Assembly: GCA_008360955.1 (NCBI GenBank) | Contig: LUCM01006633.1 | Span: forward strand, 54,328 to 118,327 | DNA from: Fasciolopsis buskii | Lineage: Eukaryota; Platyhelminthes; Trematoda; Plagiorchiida; Fasciolidae | Reading direction: 5' to 3' | Length of the DNA: 64,000 nucleotides | In this document: one piece after another, positions 1-11,977 of the stretch | Position numbering within the stretch: position 1 is the stretch's first letter | Layout: each line of letters begins with the position of its first letter | Program-made: the position numbers and the translations under genes | Notes under the pieces: generated by a model | Told to the model about the DNA's origin: nothing | Databases searched by the model: none | The model's input: only the letters and a program-made list of their open reading frames with translations

Positions 1-3000
1 CTGAATAACGTTAAGGTCAATATGAGTAGCGCATCTTAGACAAATGCAAACGAGACATCACTGAATGACACCATCACCTGCATTTCTCATCAAAGATCAT
101 ACTCTTTCTTGTGGGTATTTCACGCCCACTTAGCAGGGTTACGTTCGTCTGCGCTGGATTCTCCCATCCTATCACCTTCAATCTAGACGTACTTTGACGT
201 GATCGTGCATTGAATCAGTCCATCTGTCATACTCACGTCTTAGTCCTGTTATGTTTGCCTCACTCACTTCCATCACACACACACACACACATTGTATAAC
301 GCAGCTTGCTGCCTAGCTAAATAGTTTTTTTTCTGAGATACGAGGTGGCTTGCTTGAATGCGTTTTTAAAATCTGTTTGTCCCGAGCAAACCGCGAACTA
401 CTCCCAGATAACAGACCCGGTTATATGTACTATAAAGCTGAATACTAAAGGGTTTTGTCCCTCAAAACTGCGATGTTTTCTATCCTGGTTTTGTAAATTT
501 AAAGGTCTTGCGTCTTTCCGGCATGATACGTTTTTTGAGAAAAGCGGACATGGAAAAATCATGCACAACATCAATCCGGTGATACGAACAACTGAATTGG
601 GGCAGGCAACGTGTAAACTGGGAAGATGAATAATTTACAAATAAATTGCTAATTTCATTCAAAGCTTTCAGAAAAAGAATCACCACCATATATCCGAACA
701 ACCTTTTCTGTTCTGCCGTCGATTAGACATCTGTATACGGTTCTTAATATCGGAGAAGAACAATTTCGTTCTTGCCCCCAACTCGCTACCAATTATTCAG
801 TTTTACAAGTGGAAACTTAATGCATAGACCAATTGGATAGGAAGCAGATTACGAAACACCAGGCAGAAGTTTTGTAAATGAAGAAAAACGTTAGAAACTA
901 ATTACTTTCAAGAGTGAAGCGGGATAAATAATCCAGTTTGATATCCGCCACAAATCGATACGCTATTGTTGCCATTAGCACCACGTCCAGGCATTCCAGG
1001 TTACCATTGAATAATGCGAAATTTACTATCCGTTTTCGCAACTACGTAGTTAGTCACTATTAGGAACAATCAAAGAACCCGCTCCCAATCTTCTGACCTA
1101 GTGAAAATTGAGCAAAATGGTGAATGCAACCACCGGATATGGAGAATGACGTGACCAGTAATAGGGGTTGAAATAATTTTCTATCCTACTGGTCAAGGTG
1201 GACATGCAGTCCGAATAACAATGATTCAGAGGACAACGGGATGTATAAAGTATAAATGGGTGGAGAATTTATCAAGCCATACGTGAACATGCACTTTCAT
1301 ATTGTCGGGCAATGTTGTTCTCTCGGTTGCTGATCTACCAAGTCTGACTGACGATGTTCGTTTGAGTTATTGTTCCATTGAATGTTATCAACACTAGGCT
1401 GATTGTTAACGCATGCGTACGGCAACCCGAAAAATCAAAGCGCAACTGATTTCATTATGATCTTTTATAAATTAACTATAAATGTATAAGATGGTAGTGG
1501 ACCTCAACGTTGGTCAAGCAACCAAACGATACAGCTAACGAGTAGTCACACCCATGACCACTAATGTGAACATTACGTAAAGTCTACCCAATCCCCAACG
1601 TTAGTTGCTAAAACGAGAACAGTATGACCAAGGCCCACGCAAGTCACCGTTGATCAATTCAACAGCCTAATTCTATCAGACAATTGTTTAAATCATAGAC
1701 ATTTCAATTGCAAAATTGCATACCAATAGATAGGTTGTCACAAAGCCGGATACCGGTGATTCACGTTGTCGGATCTGTGGCACAGCTCAATCCAAACGAG
1801 AGAAATCCCCGATAGGAATAATCAAGATGTCGAGAGTTAGTTAACAAAAGTGGAGTCTTAATTCTTAAGGTTAAAACGAAAATAGTATGTGTGCATATGA
1901 CAGAGAGGAGGTTGTTGCCCCTGGACTACACACATGGTATCCGCATTCCCATGGACATGACGACTGGATCGTCCAAGTCGAGAATAACACGTATGCTAAG
2001 TATTATGAATGGATTCATAAATTAATTTAGTTCCAATGAGGAATTACATAAGACATCGAACCACCCAACTGGAAAGCCTTGGAATGACTTCACAAGGCTA
2101 ACATGTGTCAAGAGACAGAAAAACTCGAATTCGGAAGGAAAAAGATCACTTTCAAAAGATAGAATGAAGGTGAATTTCAGTCAGAAACGGTTTGATTTCG
2201 CTACAGAATGGAAAATTTTCTTAGCCTCACTGTGTACCCAAATTTGTATTACAATCGCGCATAGCGGTATCTGGGTGCCCTCAGCTCACTGGCAACAAAA
2301 TATGCTTGGGAAACCATCATATGAGTTATAGAATACCTAGGCCCTAGGATCTCACCGATTAAGGGCAGTAGATTTTACGCAGTCATTATTTCACCAGCGG
2401 TCAATTAGACAAAGTGAAAACGAGTGTGAATCGACGTATACCACCATGTAACTCTAGGCAATAGCATTTGGAGCGCCAGAATGGTAGCTGACAGTCAATA
2501 ATGTTGAAACTGGTAAAAATTTTAATCGTAGAGCAGGTTTAGTGTACAAGTGAGACCAGTTGGGATAAATAGCAATCCTTGTGGGCAATGTGCACCGGAT
2601 TAGGCAGTCAACAACCGTATAACCAAGAAAATACAAAAGTAAGGATAACAATGAGCCTGCAGCTGGCCGCCTACAGGGGTTCGTTGCAGTAGTCGTCGTT
2701 CATCTAGGGTCAGATGTGCTTAGTTTGGCCCAAATAAAATAGTGATTTTCGTGAAACTCATGTAATTGAACGTGAGTTCGATTCATAATTGAATGAATGA
2801 TCTTATGATTTATGTCGCTGTCACAACTCTGTCCTACTTTGCGAAACCCGGCGTATAAAGCCTTTTGATTGTTACCTCGATGCTTTGCTTACTGAACCCG
2901 CTACAAGATGAGTGACCTAAATGCGCTGACTCCGAACCATTCTTATATTACATTGAGCTGAGTGACGGAACCTTCAGAGCATGTGAAAATTTTAGATTAT

Positions 3001-5039
3001 TCCAGCAAGAAGCGTCTAAGTTAGTTTAAATGAACGTCTACCAGAGCGGTGATACTTGGCTTAGGACGCATCCTAGAAGTTTGTCTGAAAACTGCCCGTC
3101 CTATCAGGCTAAATACTACCACACTCGCAAAGCGTTGTTCGTACGCTGTAGGGCAAACGCGAGTTCTTGGAATTGTTTGATCATTAATTTCCTTGAATAT
3201 ATATAGCAATATAAATTCTTCATCTTTCATCAGGGTTCAAGGTGCAAGCAAACGACATCACGATCTATCGTTGTTTACAACACAACCGCACGTTTCACCT
3301 AGCTCATACAAAGTGTTCCGCCAATAATCGACGGTTAATCCCGAAACAAGAGTCTCTGGTGGTAGAATTAATGGGTAATTTTCACAACTTTCTTGTGATT
3401 TGCTAGTACTTAGAGTCGTGATTCGATGGGTGGCTCACCATTAGAGATATTAACAATATTCGTGATAACCGACGTAATAAGAACAACCTAAGTGATGGTA
3501 ATCGTGTTGAGGAAGCGATGTGTGATCAAGGTTTAAGGCGTATATAGATTCGTAATGACGAAGTTCAAAATCGTTTTTTTCCTCTGACGTATCGGCAATA
3601 GTGAAACGATGAAGAAATACGTTGTCAGCCTATGCGACGCATCAGCTAAACCGCGCTAGGCATATTTTGTTGCATGCTATGTTTATAGATGATGCAAGTT
3701 TAGGTAGATGGGTTTTTTACGTTACAAGAGTGGATTTACCGATTGTGTACAGTTAAGGAAATGCCTACTTCAGTGTCATCCATCCCCGGAGCTCAGTCTA
3801 GTGCATTTCGGGGGGTCCTAAGCCGAGATTTGCTTTATGTTTTTCCGTTTTCAAGTTCTTCTTGACATGAAGCGCAAATGCGTTGCCATAATCGGTCTGT
3901 CCAAGGAAGACCGACGATTGACGCACTCTTCAACGGATGCGTCGCATGGCGTTTAATAGGTTTCAGGTCACCATTGCTGATCGAAATCCTGCGAGGATTC
4001 AGCACGCTAGCCTAGCGTGATTGATGAACGCAAATGTGTTCGCCTGGTCATCCGGAAAACGGTGCTCACATGCAGATATTTCACCAGAAACGGGGTCCAA
4101 GTAGGAAAGAGATTCTAAATTAAGTTTATTGTCCTTGTCATTGTTGACTAAAGTCCTCGGGATTAGCACTAGAAGAGCAGAAGAGCTGGACGATGTGAGA
4201 TGTCGTAAGTTAAGCAAGTAAATACTCTCGTCTTATGAGTTCGCCAGACATGATGACATTTGTCGGCGGTATAAGGATAGTTCCAATAAGTATGTGGAGG
4301 ATGCCATCAGGGGCCCGAGTAACTAAGTTCCGGATGTTAGCTATTTTTATTTGTCATTTTTCCCAATTTTAAAATACACATAGCACATCATTTTCCCATT
4401 ATCGTCTCGTTGATCTTTGGGCTGAGTCGGAACCACTGGCTTGTCTTTGGTTACGGTTAATTCATTTTACCATGGGCTGTTAAGATGACAGATGCATACG
4501 TACGATAAATAGACCTTTTTGATCAGGAACCACTAGAGATAAACTCTAGTCAGGATCATGATCATATAACTCGATATGTCTGGTAGTTTTATTTCAACTT
4601 CTATTGCGACATGAACTTCAAGGCATACTTCGCAAATCCAGACTTAAGTCTAATATCAGCATTTATGCGCATTGTGTAACTATACAGGCAAAACGTCAAT
4701 GATGAACATTGATTTCATCATGCACTGAGTTTGGCTTATAGATCAAAAATGTTTCATCATAAACTGTCGTGACATGCAGAATTCAAGCTAAACACGCACG
4801 AAACACTGGTAATAGCCAGCCTTAGCCGAAAAACGCATTAAAAATAAAAATCCTTGAAAATAACCCTTCATCTGAAGCTTAATATCAATTTGGCCCTAAA
4901 AATCGACCAACTTCGATAGGATAGCTCACTATACTTAACGCCCTTTACCTACCACATTATTACAAACTGCCATAATTGGTGAGGCATCTCAAGTCGTTTA
5001 GGATCGGTGGTGCCATAGCTAACCACCCTCATATACTAC
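1..5039. other. Unannotated stretch, no gene seen
   Basis: Open frames here are short (under 100 codons), lack codon periodicity or recognisable motifs, and lie on both strands. The only distinct feature is a short (CA)n run at about 274..291. It lies more than 12 kb downstream of the giant minus-strand gene and is probably intergenic or intronic sequence of a neighbouring gene. Confidence 0.6.
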
Positions 5040-5790
5040 TCGTGTTACGCAGTCTAATTCGCTCAGATGTGGCTGTTCCTGTCAAGCTGGCGATGCAACG
5101 TTTTATACGTCTGAACTTGAAACGCAGCGTCTGTCAGTTGTCCTCCACTTGCCTCGAATGCCAAAGAGTAAAATTCCGTTGGTATACCACAACCCCGTAA
5201 GTCTTTTCCAAAACCGCAGGCACGTTTCCCAAACTTGCAGGCAGATCTCGTATAACAACTCACTCCGTCTCATGGCTTGGTCTACGTACACACGTGTGCC
5301 GTGGATGTCACCCACTGGTCACAGGCCATTCCAATCCGGTGTCCTCTGCTGTAGCAAGCTGCAAAAGCATTTCTGGTCAATTGAGGGAGAATCACTAGCT
5401 GCTCCGCCATAGTAACTATCGACTGTGGACTACATTTCCATAGAGTATTTGGGAACATGCTTCAAGCACTGGATTGCAACCACATCAGGACAAGGGCTTA
5501 TCATTCACAGACTAAGATCCTGATGAAAAAATTCCATCGGCAGTTAAATGCTAACATCTGGGATAGGAGGTAACCCGTTTTGAGACGAAATAGTGCAGTC
5601 AACGGTTTTAAACCTTCGGACCACCATTAAAGAAGAACGGCGCAGCACACCTGACGAAATGATATTTTTTGGTTCGACTGGCCTCCACAGAAAGCTAGCG
5701 ACGCCCTCCCGGCCTACGCATTTGGACTGTGGTGACTACTCCAAGCGCCTTAAGCTGTACATACAAACACTTCGTTAGGTGCACCAGCTG
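5040..5790 (+). mobile_element. Degraded Ty3/gypsy integrase fragment
   Basis: This is a broken piece of the integrase part of a Ty3/gypsy LTR retrotransposon pol gene. Read across several frames on the plus strand, it starts with a 'KLAMQRFIRLN'-like segment, where functional elements have the HHCC zinc-binding module. The CxxC half, 'TCLECQR', is clear (TGC at about 5150), followed by a 'TTTP' segment. After frameshifts and a stop, 'HIRTRAYHSQ' and 'KKFHRQLNANIW' (about 5481..5563) match the integrase core stretch around the catalytic Glu, usually 'RTTAYHPQ.NG..ERFHR..K'. The Glu position reads Lys here. 'LNLRTTIKEE..STPDEMIF' (about 5605..5670) matches the segment near the end of the core. 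No LTRs or RT/RNase H sequence were recognised nearby. It is an old, non-functional relic. Family assignment is from motif memory, without an alignment. Confidence 0.72.
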
Positions 5791-8227
5791 ATCAAAACCG
5801 CCCGGGTTACGCATTAACTGCTTAAGAAACAACCCACGATTTAATCCGTGTTGAGGGTATTCTATCACCGTTCCGGCTAACTATTGTCAGTCTACTTCGT
5901 CTGACAAAAATGTGCGTTTAAAACCTTCGTTTTGACGTGGCTGGACGATGTGACATGTTTTCTGTCACTGTGACGAGCAGAAACACGACTGATAATATTT
6001 TGTCAGAAGTCGGAAATGCATAAATCATGGTCTTCTGTTTGGTTACTGGGAGCAGCAACTGTTCTCATTCTGGGTAGTGCATGCAAATGTTACCGGTAAC
6101 TCGTCCCAAGTCATTGCCAGGACATTCTCAAACTCTAGTGATCTGATGTTTTTCCAACCAGTATAAATGATATTTCCAGTGTTTTCACATGGATTCAAAC
6201 CCGAGACACGGAATAGATTTTGTCCAGCCAGCGTTCTGTTATTGATCCCACCTAGTCATGGACACGAGCAATTGTCTGGTTGTTATCTAGTGCCTCGTTT
6301 CGTTGATCCTATCAAACATATCTTCCCTACCAGGAAGTTTTACTACACCATTATTAATATTCTTCACACTCACACAAATGGACGCTTATTCGCAAACTTA
6401 TTCTGGATAGCTGCATTCTTTGATGAATAGGCAGGATCAGTATAACCACTTGAGACGTTCCACATGTTTCTCCCATCCTAACTTGACTGTCTTTGAAGTG
6501 TGGTAACATTTTGTTATGGGTCAGGGTTGCCCATCGTCCAGAGGCACATAAGCTGTGTGGCAAATCGGATGTCAACGGTTCGATCTACGCACTCCGTCAT
6601 ATTTCGACGTTAACGCGAAACCATGGATGATGCAAATTACGACAGTATTGAATTGTTCATGCAATACTGACAGGGATTCACGCAGCTAGTTTGTAACGGC
6701 TCCAAAGTATATAGGTTCATCACATAAAAACTACGCATTCCTGGAACGGTGAAAGGCTTCAGCTGTGCAAAATCTTATACAGGATGAGTAATGCATTGTG
6801 TAATTCTTTAGTCGCTGAATCACTTACAGCCGATTTGTGCAATCTAGCGGCGAATGTGTTTGACACTCTCGTTCACCTCTTGTTCCAGTCCCATTTTGGA
6901 CGCAATAGATGCGCACTGTTGATGGCTCCTAATATTCTAAACGAACTAGTCGTGCAATGAGTGTTCCGTTGTTTTATACTGCGCCTACGGGGTCTTATCG
7001 CATAAAGTGTCTCTCGTCAAATTCGGAAGCCGTAAATCGACGAAATTATATCAGCCAGTAGGATAGAGAAGAATCAATTCAAAAGTCAAATTGGATGGGA
7101 GGAATGTATTGTACATCGAAACAGTATCAACACGATAACATACGAAAGAGCGGAAGACAGCAGAAACAGCCGGGCTGTAAGTGTGACGAGAAGGCAATAA
7201 ACTATTGAAAGTCCCGGACCAAATAGAAGCTTACAGGTGTCGCGTCGAAGAATAAACTCAAACGCCAAGACAAATGACAGAAAATGATATCGAAAAATAG
7301 TCAAGTTTTTCTGAAAGACCGATCTCACTATAGTTTCAAAGAATAATTTAGCAATGAAGTTCAATATCAAATTAATCAGTCTCGTGGGGTTCGGTTTGTG
7401 GTACTTCGTTCTGCGAAGTTTTGAAGGACTGCTTTCCAGTCCTTAAACACGACTGGGCACTTATTCAGTTATCCTTTTTAAAAAACCGTTAACATGATTC
7501 CATTTCGTCGTGAGCAATTATTTCAGCTTGTCCCTCTTTTTGGTTCATCCAAATATGACAACCTTTTCATGGGGTTCTGATCGCAGTTGTTAGGGTTTAT
7601 AGGGTTTCCATTGGCTTTGACCTTGAACTGGAAACTATGCGTCTGTTTGCAACCTGATCTTTGTTGGTTTGACATTTTACCTTGGAAGATTGACGCTCGG
7701 GCTCAGGTGTGCCACTGTTGCTATTTCGAAATAACACCGACGACCCAGAGGCACGGACGACTTCATCTCAACTGGTGATGAAACGTTTGCGATCTGAACG
7801 CCAGGCTCAGCTTTGGAGCCATTACAAACTAGCTGAAAGGAGTGACTACCACTGATTTTTCCGTAGCTTTATAGTCTCAGGTATTTTTTAACGGCTTTTG
7901 AACATCATCAAACAATCTCAGATCATCGTTTTAGTAGATTTAGGTCATCGTCTAGTGACATCTGACTGATTTTTAACAGCGCTGACATTCCATAGAATGA
8001 ACAGGTTGCTTTACAGCACACCACAGACGGACTAACGGCGTGTGAATTTTGTGATCCCGTAAAATGATTTGACATCCTATTGCGGATTTCGCTAGTAAGT
8101 ACGGCTTCAGTTAAGGAGTGTGTATTTATTCTAACCCAGGTCCTAGCCTAAGTTAAGAGAAGAATTGTGGATCTCCGGCAGGCGGCCCCAACCGTGACTG
8201 AAACAGCTGTATAGTGAACCGGATACA
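5791..8227. other. Unannotated stretch, no gene seen
   Basis: No open frame here has recognisable protein character. The longest, about 90 codons at 6167..6430 and 7086..7370, have hydrophobic, low-information translations typical of chance frames. Confidence 0.55.
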
Positions 8228-8408
8228 TTTTTCATCTTTTATCTTTTACTTCCTTCATTAGTGAAATAACAATGCACATCATTTTTCAGGAGGCGGCCGC
8301 AGCCAACAGAGGGCTACCAAGTGAGAAAGTTGGCCGGCGATGGGAGGATTCGAACCCGCAAACTTCACATCCAACGCCACAAACTTATACGCTTGGCCAC
8401 CGCCGGCA
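8228..8408 (-). mobile_element. tRNA-derived SINE, copy 1
   Basis: On the minus strand the element begins with a tRNA-like head. It has a 7-base acceptor stem GCCGGCG whose perfect partner CGCCGGC lies about 75 bases later, an A-box-like GTGGCCAAGCG, and a canonical B box GGGTTCGAATCC. A unique body follows (about 8290..8330 on the plus strand, with 'CCCTCTGTTGG'). The element ends in a short tandem tail built on AAAGATA (about 8228..8250). A second copy in opposite orientation at 49592..49774 shares head, body and tail, which makes this a dispersed Pol III-type retroposon and not a tRNA gene. The head most resembles a Ser or Leu tRNA; that attribution is tentative. Confidence 0.8.
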
Positions 8409-9345
8409 TGGCGATTCTTGTCTACTGATTTGGCAATGAACAGAATGAGTGGTTTTCTGTAGGCATTGGAGTCCACGAAATTACGGCGAATCGTACTCCA
8501 GAGCTGTTGTCTCTCAATTACGAACTTACGGAAGTATTATATTCGTCCTAATTGTGCCTACGTATGCAGTGTCGTACGGCTGCCGGCGACGACAAGGCAT
8601 CAGAAATCATGTTTTTTTATATTCCGTGTTGCGCGAAAATACGGGACGGTGGGTTGTTACTGTTGTAGTTGTTGTTGTTGTTGTCGATGATGATGATGGT
8701 GATATTCAAACCCAGAGAATTTCCGGAAGTCCGAAATCAGCATCGACCGACAGTAGGTAAAAGCTGTCGCTTGGGTCACCAAACAAGCCATTTATTCAAC
8801 CTGAAAACTTTATGACTTCACCATGTGCCACCTACCTGATCGAATACTCTGGAAGTAACTTGATTGCCTATTGACCAGCTGAACGTTCATTCGTTGACTT
8901 ATTGTGCAGAACTCAAGGGGACTTGGTCGAAGGCGAACATCGTGCACCGACATATTGATCGAGCCAAAAAAGTCATATCAGTCAAATCTGAGTAGGTTGA
9001 AACCGGTAGAGGTGCGGTGTTTGATTAAACAAATAGAAAACTGCTTAATGAACTCAAGTTACCTTTGGAATCTGAATGCATCTTCCGACCACCCGGCACT
9101 AACTAGAGTATTTCGGAGAAAAATAGGGATTCATCTACTCGAGATTTATCTTCAAGCAGCAGTGTTATAATAAAATGACTCTTCTAGAGAAACGGACCTT
9201 GTGCATGAAGCACAAAATGTCGACTGCAAAGCTGCATGAACAAGATGCTACCGTTTAGAAATTATCCCGTTAAGGGCCTAGAAATGGTAAGTTGACTACG
9301 CGCACATAGACGCATTAACCAACAATACTACTACTCTTACTACTG

Positions 9346-9379
<34 letters not shown>

Positions 9380-11892
9380 CACTAGTAACAGTAGTACTGT
9401 GTGAGTACCGTTTTACTATGTACACCGAAATAGAATACACGCAAGGAGTATAGAAGACCAAAAATTTTGTATCTTGTCATTACCCCCGGATTTGCTGACC
9501 ATGATTTGAGTGATGCTGTTTAAGAAGTCAGAATTGATCAAGGAATTCAGGAAACATCTAATTGGTTTTCATATGTGCACATTCAACCGCTTGCATAGGA
9601 CCGAGAGATGGATAGATGGACGGATTGACGAATGGTTGGTTGAATCAAAAGACTGACGATTCGATCGTTGCGTGAACTTTCTGACGGCACATTGGGTAGA
9701 AGTTAGGAGACGCAGGTAGACAGAATGAGAAAGGAAAAAAGGAAAAAGACATGAACTGTGCACAAAGTGATACATTAGGAATCGGGACTCTGGTCCAGTC
9801 TGGTGCAGAATAATGAACCTAGAGGGACAGTTAGAGACTGGGCTGGGGCTTAAAATCTGTGTTCATCTATGCACACGTGTCGTGATTAACTGATCTGAAC
9901 ACTGGGCTTTGTGGGGAAGGAGGTGGGAAGCAGGATGAGATTGGGCGAACAAAATCTGATTTGTAACTGCAAAACGATAAGATCAAAAATGAAAGAGGCG
10001 TTCAAGTTTTTGATATCTGCCAGTATGTGCAGGAAGCAAGCAAGTGCAGCAGAACTCTCCGCTGAAGCACTGTTTGTTTGTCCTTTTGCTCAGATGTGAA
10101 TTTGTTAAATTTCTGTTATTTCAATCTGTGCGTGAGATTCAGGCGTTAAAGATATCGGGGAAGGAATTGGACATACCCATTTGAGATAGAGAAAAAGAGG
10201 CAACTAGAGGAAATTTATGACATTCATGAGTGGGTGTTTCTGTTGCGATATATCTTATTTCCTCATATTTGAGATGCAAAAAGAAGCTAGTATTCGGACG
10301 GACTGATCAATGATGATTGAATGACCGGATGGGTATGAATCACGGCATGACGTTCTTGGTCATTTCACTGAGTAGTGGATTATTTGATTGATTACGCAAT
10401 AGATACATGAAGAAAAGAACAGGAAAAATAATGGGAATAGGACTAGTGGTCTCTTTTGAAGTATAACCGTCAGATAAGGGATGCTTGGACAGGCGGACCA
10501 GGGAACAGAAGGACAGAGGGATGGATACGTTGTTTGGCAACGAGGCGCATACCATAAGGGCTTGTGTGCGTGCTTTTCTTTATCAGCTTCACTGAAAATA
10601 GGTCAGGAGCCAGACTGAAAAAGGGTTTTCTTTGGGAAGGGGGGTGGAGGGAAGGTGGAGGGGTTGACGGTTCGATTCAACAGAACTGTCTTCTGGTTTT
10701 ACATCAAATTTGGCGAACGAAACTAATATCGTTGCAGATTGGCGGCGGGCGTACTATCATTTCGATGTATATTTCTAATGTCAGCTGAAATGCAATTTGA
10801 TCCTCATTTCGGAGCAATCCTTGTTATTTACCATCTGTTCAACACCAGGGCATCGTATGCGGTGAAACTTTGAGGTAGACTAGAAAAACCGATCGGCACG
10901 GATGGGGTTGTCAGACCAGGGCAAGTAAGCGGAGTAGCTGAAAAGCATTAGCTGGATCGTGCAAAATCCACGGTCTGGCTGTGATGGCCAGAACAAACAC
11001 CGTCTGAAATCGACATTGATCAAATTTTCTAATAATTGACTGTAACGATGGCGAGATTCAAATACGGCAGCTTTGGTTGTCGTGATTATGTTACCGGCGG
11101 AGCCAATATAGACAAAGTAGATTTTGACTGTCATTCGCATTCTCGATCACGTCCACCAATCAGTTTGACAGTAGGAAAGAAGAGCCACCCCCGAGATGGA
11201 CGAAATTCTTGAACTTATTACCAATATATGTGACAGTGCGAAAGTTTAATGAAAGCTTGTGCTCCGTAAGTCCTTCCCGGTGAAGACGTGCGAACTCACG
11301 GAAACACGTACATATGATGCTAGGGGAAGATGCGAGGGGTGGATGAAGCGCGAAATAGTTTAGCTATATTTTATTGTTGTTTTTATGTTCAAACTGTGCC
11401 TGTCATCTACAAACACACATTCAAAGTCGAAAGTCACCAACTCGCATAGGTGTATTCCACATCGGCAAAGTTGACAGTTTGTCGAGTGCATTGGAAATGT
11501 GGACCAGTGAGGAGGGTAAATGAGTGATCGGACCAGTTCAAGAGTGATCGCCTATATTCGGTGAGGATACGATCATCACTGTTTTTGTCATTGTTATTGT
11601 TGTTGTTGTCACTGTCATCATTGTTGTTGTCAGGCTTCGTCGCATGGGTTGCAAGTCTTCATCAGATGCAAGTGTTATTCACAGCTAATCGGAAACTCCA
11701 TTCGATCATATAAATATGGGGTAATTGGAAAGATCTGACGATCTGGACTTGTTAGACACCTGGAATGAGATTAAAAAAAAAAGGAAGAGACAAATTATGA
11801 ATGTTGGTAACGTACAACCTAGTTGAAAAGCTCGCAGGTGTACAAACACGGACATGGACATGAACACGGACAGACACAGATAACAATATGTC

Positions 11893-11977
<85 letters not shown>

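Noticed and set aside
274..291. (CA)n run and other short direct repeats as CRISPR-like arrays
   Set aside because: They are simple microsatellites without unique spacers, in a eukaryotic context.
8341..8407. tRNA gene candidate on the minus strand
   Set aside because: The acceptor stem and B box are good, but the D and anticodon arms do not fold well, and the same unit with an extra body and tail occurs at 49592. It is a SINE head.
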